Below are positions 12,401-24,400 of a stretch of 64,000 nucleotides of DNA, piece by piece. Source of the DNA: Patagioenas fasciata (Eukaryota > Chordata > Aves > Columbiformes > Columbidae); assembly GCF_037038585.1 (NCBI RefSeq), contig NC_092520.1:119457001-119521000 (forward strand). The letters run 5' to 3'. The translations under genes and the position numbers were made by a program. Position 1 is the first letter of the stretch; each line of letters opens with the position of its first letter. The notes under the pieces were generated by a model. That model made no database searches, was not told the DNA's origin, and saw nothing but the letters and a program-made list of their open reading frames with translations.

Positions 12401-15400
12401 CCAGTTTTGGATCTGTATTTTCTCACTGTCATAGTAAGTTGCCTAACAAAAAATGAAAACCGTATAGAAACAGACAAAGTCTGCTGGGAGAAAAGAGAAG
12501 CAGTTAAGTTTCCCTCTGCAGTGCTGTCCTGTGTCCTTAAATGAGACACGTGGCCTGTAGCTAGGCTCCTTAGCATGTGTTGTCTCAAGGTCTCTTTCTC
12601 TAGACTCCAGTAAAATAGTGTAGTAGAGCAATCCAGCAGAATGCATGCTTCACAGACCAAGAGAAGACTGCACACTTTCTATGAAAACGTACACTGGAAA
12701 AAAAAGGAAAGAGAAATCCTAGCTATTCTGTTCATTACACTTTTATGTGTCAGCACTATTAATAGGCAGTCTTTAGGTATATTACGTTAAGTATAGGAAT
12801 GGGTGTGCAGGAGGCACATTTTGCATAATTATGAGTCTGCATAACAGTTACAGAAAGGCTTCAGGTAGAAGACAAAATGTGATATCAGACATTTTATTTT
12901 AAAGCATTCAGCAGAGACGCCAGAAGTTGCGATGCCGTATTCATATCTAGGCATTTAAGTCAGGCTTACCTTCAGAGATTCTAGGGACTTAAAAATCTTT
13001 TTAAAGCTTGCTTGAAACTGACCATGTAACGTTTGATCCAAACATTTAGTGAGAGAACCTCAGACACTAGAATTTGCATGAAAAGTCTTATTTTTTAAGT
13101 TTATTTTCATTTGGTGTTTATTCATGGTCTTCCATAGTAAGATAGTCTCATCTTTGGCTTTTTTGATCGTTTTTTGCTGACAGTAATTATTCTCCATATA
13201 CATATATTATTCTGGTATAAATTAATTTATACCTATGCTCAGTGGCATGTTGGTCGCTTAGTGATAACTGAATCTGGGTGCAGTACAACTTTTCAAGCCC
13301 TGATTTTGAGTGATGCAGGAGCGGCTTTCTTTACTTTTTAGTATCCCATCTGTTTCAGAGTTGGGTTGTATTAGCACAAATAACATGATCCTTAACTAGT
13401 GCCTCACAGCTTTATCTTCTATTAGTTTTGTTTATTTTTAGTGTTTCAAATGTATATGATACTTTTTTACATTTCTTCTAAAGAAAGACTTGGTAGTGTT
13501 ATGCTTTTTGTAGTGTTTAGTGATAGACTCAGAAGAAGATTGCTGAAGGATAGTATTGCAGGATCAGTTTCTCTATTCTGCTGAAGAGTCTTTCTTTTCC
13601 TTATTTGAGCTAAGTATGTATTTTATCTGTGAAATGTGTGCAGCTTTCTTATTTGCTTGCGGTTTTGTCACTGTCTGGATTTTTTTGTATTTTTCTTTTT
13701 TAGGAGGCAGCTTTCAGGAAAGTTGTGCAAGCAACTATGGTGAGAGATCGTCAGCACGGGCCAGTTGTAGAGCTCAACAGAATACAGGTACTTAAGCTCA
13801 AGTTTTGATTTTACTATCTGTATGTTTAGTACACAGTCCTGTACATTTGTCAAGTCCCTTTATGTTTCAGCTGTTTGGTATCTGAGTACTGAAGAGTTGG
13901 ATTTTTATGAGAGAATCAAACAATGCAGAAGTGAATGCAGAAAGGGCAGCTCATTTTCTTTTCAGTATATTTTCATCCACACTGTAGTTGTTCGGGGGAT
14001 GTGGGTCACTTATATTGATTGAATGATTTAGACTCTAATGATCAAAGTATGTCCTGTTTGACAAAGGACCACATTTTCAAAACTTGCTACATTACATAAC
14101 TTGAGAGTAGTGATTCTGATGCCTTTCTTACCTTTCCAAATGGTCACATGAATTATTCAGCTGCTGCTTTCCTGGCAGAGCACATGAAGGAAAAGCAAAA
14201 AGGCAAGGAAAAAAAAAGTCCTTGAATGTAACTAAAAATCAGGCTGATAAGGTCTTGTCCTTTACTGGTCATCACATGTGGTCATATTGATCGCAGAACT
14301 GTTTGATACAAAAGGGTTTTTTTCCTTATCATTGATGTTAGAAAATGTGATGTTGTGCCTGAGGCCAGATATGTCTTTTTTCCATAGATATTTCTGTAAC
14401 ATAGAATAGTAAATGATTGTTTTCCTTTAAGTAGACTGAAGCCTGGTCTTACAGAGTTCTCATGCATTTATTTCCTTTAGTGGTGGTTTTCTTTCTTTGT
14501 TGTAAAAAGTAAGAAAACTTACTCTTTCTAAGGCTAGAATTGAGAAATTGTGAAAATTTCGACTAATAAGTGAACAGAAGCACATCTTTGTTGTGGCTGG
14601 ACCCTGTCTCTTCTTCTTTGCAATTTCCTATGGGCACTTAACATTTCTTGTGGTAATGTTAGGTCTTTGGGGAGGGCTTACAGCAGGCTTCCAGCAGTTA
14701 AAGTGGGCCCCTAAGAAAGCTGGAAAGGGACTCTTTACAAGGTGTGTAATGATAGGACAGGGGGTAATGGCTTTAAACTGAAAGAGGGTAGATTTAGGTT
14801 AGATCTAAAGAAGAAATTCTTCACCATGCAGATGGTGAGGCTGCCCAGAGAAGCTGTGGATGCCCAAAATCTGTGGTAGTTTTCAGGGCCAGGCTGGACG
14901 GGGCTTTGAGCAACCTGGTCTGGTGAAAGGTGTCCCTGCCCATAGCAGGGATTTGGGACTAGCTGATCTTTAAGGTCCCTTCCAACCCAAACCATTACAT
15001 GACTCTTTGATTTAAATGTGTTGCTTTAGTTTATTATTTGGGAAGTTGAACCTGAAGAGAGTGCCACAGGTTTTCTTGTTAGTTTTTGTGTGTGTGTGAG
15101 TGAATTCAGAAAGTCCAATAAAACAGTGCAAGTATTTAACTTTAGAGCAGGGAACTAGTGAATAGGTTTGGGGCTCATTTCCTGGTGTCTTCCTCCTCCT
15201 GTTGAGTTAATTAATTGATAGGCTTTTTCTTGTATTCCTGTTCATTACTTGAATCTGTCTTAAAATCTAGAAAAGAACTGGTAGCTGCAGGGCTTCCCTT
15301 CTTCATAGCTTCTGGGGAAAATGAAGTATTGCTGTAACACAAGTCAGTCCTAGGTTTAGCTAAGTGAAGGCTGCAAAAGACCAAATTCTTAATCTGGCCT

Positions 15401-18400
15401 GATTACACAGTACCAAGTATGGGTCCTAATTTCTTCAGTTAGCTTTTGCAGAGAACGGAAGTGCGGACTCTTAAACTGTTCAATCCTTTATAATATTTAA
15501 CTGAAGAATCAAAGCTGCTTTACATAGTCTCAAACAGCTAATTGTCAGTGTTAAGAACCTTAATCTTATTTGCAGTTGAGTTTAACTGCAGCTAGGCTTT
15601 ATGATCTCTTTACTTTCAGAAGACTCTTCTTACAGTTTACATATTATATGGTGCAGTCATTTCAGTTAATCTTCCGTGTAAGATAAACACTCATCTGTTT
15701 ATTTCATAAAGTTGTTTTCCAGATACTGATTTGTTTTTAAAAATATTTCCTCAGATTAACTTTTTGTTCAGTGGTTTCTTTGGAAGTACCAGGACTGGCC
15801 ATAACAGCTGTATAACTTGTGGTGTAAAAGCAAGCCAAACATCTCTCCTTCGTCCTGTGGTCAAGTTTTACATGAACCAGATTCCTGTAGAGTAGATCAC
15901 ATTCACCTTACAAGCTACTTGGCCCTGGATCTTTTCTGTAGGGAGCCTTGTGATAGTAGGACAAGGTAGTTTTATGTAATTTTCTAGCTCAAGGTGTGTG
16001 AAATACCTCATGGCTGTAACTGCAACTCACCCAAGTGCCAGCCTGGTATTCCTATAGCATAAAATTGAGGGTAGACATTTTATGGTTTAAGGTGTTGTAT
16101 GAGGACAAGCTTGAATGCACTGAGATAGTTTGGGACACTGCTGGAGGTCTCTGTAGGGCAGAAGAATGCAAATTTAATGAAGATTTTATCCATATTGCTT
16201 GGGCCTTGTTCTGGAAAGGTGTAATGGAAGCAGTTGAAGACTGATCCAGAAAGTGAACTAACAGTGACATGTCTGGACAGGTCTCCAGTGATCAAGTTTA
16301 CTTACTGATCCTCTTACTAGCAGGTCAGATTTACCTAGTACTTTAATACCAGTGTAGCTCATGTGGTGTCAAATGGACAGGGTGTTATGACCTATAGGCA
16401 AACACATTCATGCTGTTAAATTGTATCTTGCCTTTGGATGAAAGAGATTATCACAACAGTTGAAAGGAATTTCTTCCTCTTAAAAGGGAAATAAATTCCA
16501 GTTATCAAGGAAAATGTCTGCTTTCAGGAATGTAATATTGCAATGGATCTCCTGGTTCAATGATCTCTGTTGTCATGAGAGGAATGGCATGCTCATGGAT
16601 ATACAAAATCCCACTCTGAGAACAGTTTCTTCCTCCTCACTGGGGCTCCTTATTAAATGTGGGTTACAGAAATCTTACTAGCATGATGATTAAAAATTAT
16701 CTGATCTTAAAATAGGCACAGCATATCAATGAATTAATTACTTGTTCTTTTGTGAGTCTTATACTTCAGTTTAAATAACATTCCTCCTTCCTGGTTATTG
16801 TCTTCTGCCTTATCAAATGTGCTTTTAAAGAACACTCATTTTATGACAGCCTTCATTTTCCTGCGCTGATCAGGCAGAGCTATTTTTGTCTGCTTGTGTA
16901 GAAAAGTCTTCCTCTAATCTTCAACTTCTTATACGGTATTTTTTTGGTAGCATTTCAGTTTGAGCATAGATAACTGAAACCTCAAGGTACAGGTGAGACT
17001 GTGCCTGAGCTCTTGTAACTATCACACTGATACTTCTCTGCCTCTTCTGGAGATTCATTTCATGGCATATCCTTGAACTCTGTTTGTTTTCTTCATGGAT
17101 CTGTCTTCTAGGTACATATTTCGATGTACATATTTCTCTTTCCTAGCTGATCCAGCTAATAAGCTGTCAACTTTTTGTAAACTTCTTTATTAGGCTCTGA
17201 GTGCATGGCTTTATGTACTGCATTTCTCCCAGGTTTTGGTGGGTTGGAGAAAGTTCCCACAGGATTGCCAGTATTTCAGTGGGTCCTCTCAGGCTGCTTC
17301 AGACAAAGACAAAGTTTTGTTCTTCAGATTCAGAGTAAGAACTTAATTTTTGGTCTCTCTTACTTCGACATGCTTTAACTAGATGACAGATTGACTTGAG
17401 TGCCTCTGCCCCTTTGTTGCAGTGGTTCTGCTCCCAGTAAGTGATTATTCACTGAGGCAAGTTCTTGGACTCAATTCATCCACAATTCACTGTATGCTGC
17501 TTTTGAGCAACTGCATTTCTCTCTGGTCCAAGAAAAAATGATTTTTCCAGAAGGTGATATTTTCTGATGGTAGACTGTTTTATGAAAATCCTTCTTGGGC
17601 TCTAATCAACATATTAACTTGTTTCATGCTACAAAGTTATCAGCAGGAAGGGTGGACATGTATTTTAAAAACTTGAAATGCTGTGTTTAATAAGGCGTGT
17701 GTTTAATGAGGGTTATATCTGACCCTATTCAGTAAAACAGGTTTCACGAAATACTTAGTGTGTCTCTAAAGGGGATAATTTATAAACATGAACAACAGCT
17801 GTGCTCCAGACATGTACAATAAAACCCTAAAACATCTGTGATAGATCGTGGTCTAAACACATTTGTATGATGATTTTTTTTTTTTTTCTGTTTTTCAGTG
17901 AAGTGTTTTATTCTTTGCTAATGACCTAACACATTTTAATATGGGCATCTGTCTTTGTCAGCAAGCAATGTATTAAGGTACTGGCAGGAATACCAATAAT
18001 CCTTCATGGTACATTGCTTTGTTAACAGTCAGATTGTAACCATTCCTGCATCTGAATGTTCAGATTACATGAAAATTCCATGTTGCTAGTAAATAAAAAC
18101 TAAATTGAATGTGTAATAGCAGGTGTGCATACTATCCTATTCAGTTCAGGCAGGATTGCTTGCATTTTTACTGTCACTTGATTAACTTGTGTTTTAGGTC
18201 TGAGGTTTGAAACAGTGAATTAGCTACTGCTTTCACAGACCTTCTAATCATAATTTCCTCTTTTTAAGAGAAGACAATGATTTCTCAACTCAGAAATTTC
18301 TGGGTGTCCAAATTTCCAGCAGGTCAAGGGAGGTGAACCTTCCCCTCAGCTCAGTGCTGGTGAGGCCACACATGGAATACGGCCTAGTTCTGAGCTACTC

Positions 18401-21400
18401 AGCGCAAGAGAGACATGGTCATACTAGAGAGGGTCCAGTGAAGGGCCTGGAGAAGAGGAAGCTCAAGGGGCACCTCACTAATGTATATTTTTGCAACGGG
18501 CACAAACAGAAACACGGAAGGTTTCCTCTGACCATTGGGAAACACTTTTCCACTGTGAGGGTGACCCAACGCTGGCACAGGTTGCCCAGCGAGATTGTGG
18601 AGTCTCCATCCATGGTGATACTCAAAAGCTGTCTGAACATGGTCCTGGGCAGCTGTCTCTAGGTGGCCCTGCTTCAACAGGGGGGTTGCACCAGATGACC
18701 TCCAGAGGTGCCTTTGGACCTCATCCATCATGTGATTATGGAATAATTCTGGGTTCCTAATACCCTGAGATTTAAAGTGCTTTCAGTCTCCTGGAGAGGT
18801 TGGAATATGTGATAGGAGTCTGTGGTATCTACAGAGATGGATATTACATGGTACTGAAAAATACTGTAGTACTGTAATTTGAAATTTGGTTCTACCTCTG
18901 TATATGTCACATATATGCAAGATACACTGTGGACCTCGGCAAATGTTGCACTAAACACATTAGTATTTTATAAATATTGATCTTACTCTCTGATCTGCAC
19001 AGCGATGCCACCTGAAATATATTTTTACAGTGTCTTCAATAATGTGCTTGCTCGATAGGTAAAACGTTCTAGGAGCAAAGGAGGACTGGCTGGACCTGAT
19101 GGGACAAAGTCAGTGTTTGGACAGATGTGCGCTAAAATGAGTTCCTTCAGCCCTGACAGCCTTCTGCTTCCTCATCGTGTTTGGAAAGTCAAGTTTGTTG
19201 GTAAGCGGATTCTCCACCCCAACGTGATTCACACTTAACTTCACAATTTTATTCAGATTTACGTTTTTGGAGTACCTGAAGGAAGGAAGGAAGGCATATA
19301 GGAAAACAATGTATGTGTGTAGGCAGAGGAAGGTGCTTAAAATGTCGGGTAGTAAAAAAGCCTTTGAAAATGAATTTTAAACCTCAAGATTAGTAGAAAT
19401 GTGTCTGTCCTCAAATACCAGGGGCAGCTCTTTTGCTTACAACAAACACTCTGCAAAACCTAAACCTGTTCTTCAGCTGTCCAGAGTGGTAAGTAATCCT
19501 GGCTAGCTGGTTTTACTGATAGGACTATTTTTACAATTCATGTATTACTTTGAGCTTTTTGATGAAAAATATTTTGGATTGAAGAGCCATTCTATCTACT
19601 GTATTCAAGCTATATAAAATGTATCTACTTTAAAATGTCACTTAGGAATTGCGGTGCTTCGACTTTCTACCTCTATTGTATTTTGATTGGTGTATACCAC
19701 AAAAATGTTAGTTATACTCTGGCAAAATAGTATTTTTGACACTGTGATATGTTCTATCATCTTCTGAATAATACAGTTTACAATGAACTGGTTAAATATA
19801 AAGCAAAACATGAAGGGTTTTCATATGACAGATGTGACAGCATAGCTTTTAGTAAACTGCTGTTTACTCAGTCATCCCTGTGCAAGGAAATACAGTTTAT
19901 TTCAATACTTCATTTATTTTTGGAAGAGCATTTAACTTGGAGCCTTTTTTTTCTTCTTCAAGGTGAATCTGTGGATGATTGCGGTGGAGGTTATAGTGAA
20001 TCAATAGCAGAAATGTGTGAGGAGCTTCAGAATGGGCTGACCCCTCTGTTAATTGTGACACCAAATGGACGAGATGAATCTGGAGCAAACAGAGATTGTT
20101 TCCTATTAAATCCTGCTGCCAAGTCACTCTTGCATATGAACATGTTTCGTTTTCTTGGTAATTTCTCAGCAGCATTTTGACATTCTGCTTTCGTTACATG
20201 ATCAGAATATTGGGAATCTAACAAAAAGAAATCTAAAAATATTATGTTTAAAATTACAGGTGTACTTTTGGGCATTGCTATCCGGACTGGCAGTCCTCTG
20301 AGCCTCAACCTGGCTGAGCCAGTATGGAAACAGCTTGCAGGAATGAATCTAACAATTGCTGATCTCAGTGAGGTAAGCACAAAGTTTCTGAGTAGGATAT
20401 CACTTACAGAAGACAAGAAGACCATAGCATAACTTTTTCTGCAGTGATTGACTTCCCTGGTTCCTATATACTTGTATTTTGACTGGCCTCTTCCATTTTG
20501 AGCTTGTGTATAAGGACGACTTGTACCATCTGGTAAAACCATAAATTTAAGTCATTCAAAAGTAGTTAAATAAGCTGTTTGAATTCTAGAGCATTCTCAA
20601 ACCTTCCCATGGGTTAGACTAGACAAATGTTTGTGGTTGAACTCTACTTTCCAGGAGACCTTTTTGTAGCTGTTACTGTGTGTTGTGCCAAGATGCAGTA
20701 ACTGATGGGGTTCACACACCTACACTGTTTTGAAGGAAAAGAAAATGAGTTCAAACTACTACTGAAGATAGTTTGTGCCCACATACTGAACACTGCAGAT
20801 TTCTTTTTACTGAGCTCAGTAAATGTGGAGGAAGAGGTTTTCATTACAGAGAAGAGCTTCTTCTCACATACTATCATGTAGAAATGTAGTTACTGTAAGG
20901 ACCTTGAGTTATTTTCTAGTCAGTAAGGGGATTCCTTTTGTACTGAAACCAGCACTAGACTTTGTAGACATTATTATGTTTTTAAGCTCTAAATCCATTT
21001 TCTTATATAATACAGTTTCTTGGCAAATGCTCCCGATAAGGCTTGAGATCTCGAACACATGCACCCTCTCACATCCCAGCATAATGAAATTTTGTGTAGA
21101 ATACTGAGGTATCTTATGGCTTTGAAATTCAGTTGGGTGGGTTATAGTCAGACATTTGACAGTGCTTTTGGTAGATGACACATGATGCACTGCTTTTGGA
21201 ATGCAAGAAACGCTGTTGTATAGTGCTGGTAAACTGACTTATACCTTGGGCTTGTTTTCAAAAGGTTGATAAAGATTTTATTCCTGGGCTTATGTACATT
21301 CGAGACAATGAAGCTACTTCAGAAGAGTTTGAAGCTATGAGCCTCCCGTTCACGGTGCCTAATGCAAGTGGTCAGGATATTCAGTTGAGTTCCAAGTACA

Positions 21401-24400
21401 CCCATATTACACTGGATAATAGAGCTGAATACGTGAGGATGGCAATAAACTACAGGTTTGTTGAATAAGTCATTCAAATTACTGACACGAATAAGCATTT
21501 TCTTTTACAAATATGTAAAAGGTTTTAAACAATGTACTCTCAATCTCCCATGTATAAGTATTTTAAAATTTTCATGTGATACAGTGTTGATTTTCTGATT
21601 TCTTTAATCTCTCCAAGGATAAAAAATTAAACTTAATTTTCAGGAAACAAACTAGCAGGTATGGCTATAGATTTAAATAGCTGTCCTGACAGAGCAGTTT
21701 TGGCAGCCAGTTTAACAGGTGGAGAAGTGCCCTGACTGTGTAGTTCTTCCTATGCGACAAAGAAGTAGTTTTGATCATTAAGTTCTTTGTGAAGAGACCT
21801 TAGATGTATTATAGAACTACTGCTCCCACAGTTGTCCATGTCAGCAGTCGCAATCAAGAGCAGTCCCAGATGAATTCTTATTATATTCTGTCCTGGTTTC
21901 GGCTGGGATAGAGTTAAGTTGGAACACACAAACCAAAGTGTTCTTTCCCTGAACACCACAAAATAGGTCTGACACCTGTGTGCAGGCAAGCAAATTCACC
22001 CACAGGTGCCCAAAGCTGAACATTGCACTGAAATCAGTGGGAAATAGTTGTTCAGTATTTGAGAAGACAGGCCTTTGGTTGCTTAAATACCTAGGTAACT
22101 AATCTAGACACATACATCTCAGAAGGAACTGTATGTTGTATGAAGCAGTGAGCCTAGTGCCTGTTGAACTGTGGAAATTTAGATAATTCGGACAAGAAAG
22201 TGATTCATAGTTGTTTTGTTCTTTCTGCCGTGGTTAAATGTTTTAGAGGGTGCTTGGGCAAGACTGTATCATATACACTATATTCTTGCCTCTTAGTTTG
22301 TAGTTATAGTGTCTGCCTACAACTACTTGAATTACATTCGGTGGTGGTGGTGGTTTGGTTTTTGTGGGTTTTTTGTTTGTTTTGTATAAATGGTTATGAA
22401 CCCATATTAAACCTATTTTTGACAGCAAAAATTTCATATGAAATGGATAAATGGTATGTCTATATAAAATGTTACATTCCTTTGAAGAAATTGTTTTGTT
22501 GCCTCACCAATTCTGGCCATCCTCAAAGGACATGAGCAATTCTAAAGCATTTTACAGTTAAAAGTCCTTTGGGAGAAACACTTAAATGGTTAGATTAGGT
22601 ATCAAGTTTTTTTTTAGTTATATGAAGCCTGTGAGAGAAAAACTAGCACCTGAAGAGAATACGTGTGAAAAAGTGGATGCATAAGGCTAAGTTTGTCTTG
22701 ACATCTTTGTTTATTTTGGTGATGACAAGCCTGAGGACAGGACTTGTCAATTATATGAATCTTTGCTCTGGAGAGCTTTGTAAAACATCTCAGAAATTAT
22801 TTGACAGGGAAAAAGATGAAAAACACAAATCAGGGGTGGCAGCAGAAACAGCAAAGTGTTAGACTTATCTGTGTCTGTCTTGAAATACGGTAACTCTTGT
22901 CCTCAGATACCATGTTCTATTTCAGACCCCCCCCCCCCTTTTTTTTTTTTTCACCATAATGTCTGTCTGGTTTTGGGACTGTTTGAGGGCAAAGTTTCAA
23001 AGCACAGACATTCCTTTCCCAGGGGCATGTTCTTTCCAAATGGGGTATTGGTTTGTTCTTGCCAGGCACAGCACAGGAATAATACTGGAAATAAAATATC
23101 CTAAACATTGGGAGGCATCTCTCCCTACTGAGCTGGCTGTGCAATTGCTGTAGAAACTGGTCTAAGTCAAGTATCTTGTGTGATTAATTTTTATTAATGT
23201 TCCTTGGCGCATATCCGGGGACTTCAGGAGAATTGCTTAGAGTTTCCTTGATATTACAGTAATTGCTAGAAATAATTGCTAGAAATGGCCTTCATAGAAA
23301 CTCTGAAAATTTGTCTCTGCAGACTTCATGAATTTGATGAACAAGTTGCAGCAGTTCGTGAGGGGATGGCCCGCGTTGTTCCAGTCCCTCTGCTTTCGCT
23401 CTTCACAGGATATGAACTGGAAACTATGGTATCAATTTCTGATTTACTACCTCTGTCAGACTGACTTGGAGTGAGATTCTGCACTTCCATCTTATAATAC
23501 AAAACTCACGTTAAATAGTATTTACAGTGCTCGCTCTGTGATCACAAACGTTTTGTCCAAAGAAAGACTAGCAAATGTTTAATTGCCACCTTGGTGTTAA
23601 TAAGGTTAGTTTGATGCAGCTGAGCAGTGATGTAATGAATTATTTCTGGATGAAACAGACAAAACCAAAAAAAAAACCCTACAAAACAGGGACATGGGAG
23701 GTGAATTGGAGATATTCGTCCCAAGTAAAATGTTTAATTCTTTGTTATTCAGAAATGTGAAAGAAGGTTCATTATTGTTCCCCGATGGGAAGATGTATGT
23801 TTAGTATTATTGTAAAAGAAGACTATGCACAGCGCTTGAAATACTCGAATGTTCATTTTGTCAGTGTAAAAGCTGATTCAATATTTTGTCAGAATGGAGG
23901 GAACAGATCGCCTGTAATTGACTTGATCAGACTTCTGTAGCCTATCACTGTGTTTTATTTTTCAGGTATGTGGAAGCCCAGATATTCCACTTCACCTTCT
24001 GAAATCTGTAGCAACTTACAAAGGCATTGAGCCAACTGCTTCCTTGATACAGTGGTTCTGGGAAGTGATGGAGTCCTTCTCCAACACGGAGCGGTCGCTC
24101 TTCCTGCGGTTTGTGTGGGGCAGAACGAGGCTGCCCAGGACGATCGCAGACTTCAGAGGGAGGGACTTTGTTATTCAGGTGAGGGCTGTGGGATTTTTAT
24201 TTTAGAAACTTGATAGTGGAAAGGTAGTAGCATGATATAACAAGAGAACAGCTGATTTCATTAAACTGTTTGTCAAACATTACATTGTAGATTCAACAGT
24301 GCAACAGAGACCTGTAACGTGTTTAAATGTTTTTCTCTCTTGATTTGGGCGAGTGGATATTAATTTCATTTCCCAGCCATTTGTTTCTCTGTATTTTGGT

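Larger units (their letters stand above)
13788..19058 (+). other. HERC2 intron 86 (counterpart of the human OCA2-enhancer intron)
   Basis: At 5,271 bp this is the longest intron in the window. Codon counting shows it is the exact positional equivalent of human HERC2 intron 86, where rs12913832 lies 874 bp past the donor in an enhancer that loops to OCA2. Here it contains two CR1 fragments (14.66-15.01 and 18.31-18.76 kb), a poly-T tract near 17.88 kb, and a motif cluster at 14.04-14.28 kb. I did not see clear base-level similarity to the human enhancer. Confidence 0.85.

Noticed and set aside
18333-18760. Overlapping open frames of about 110 codons on both strands
   Set aside because: They lie within a decayed CR1 3' fragment and have no independent support.
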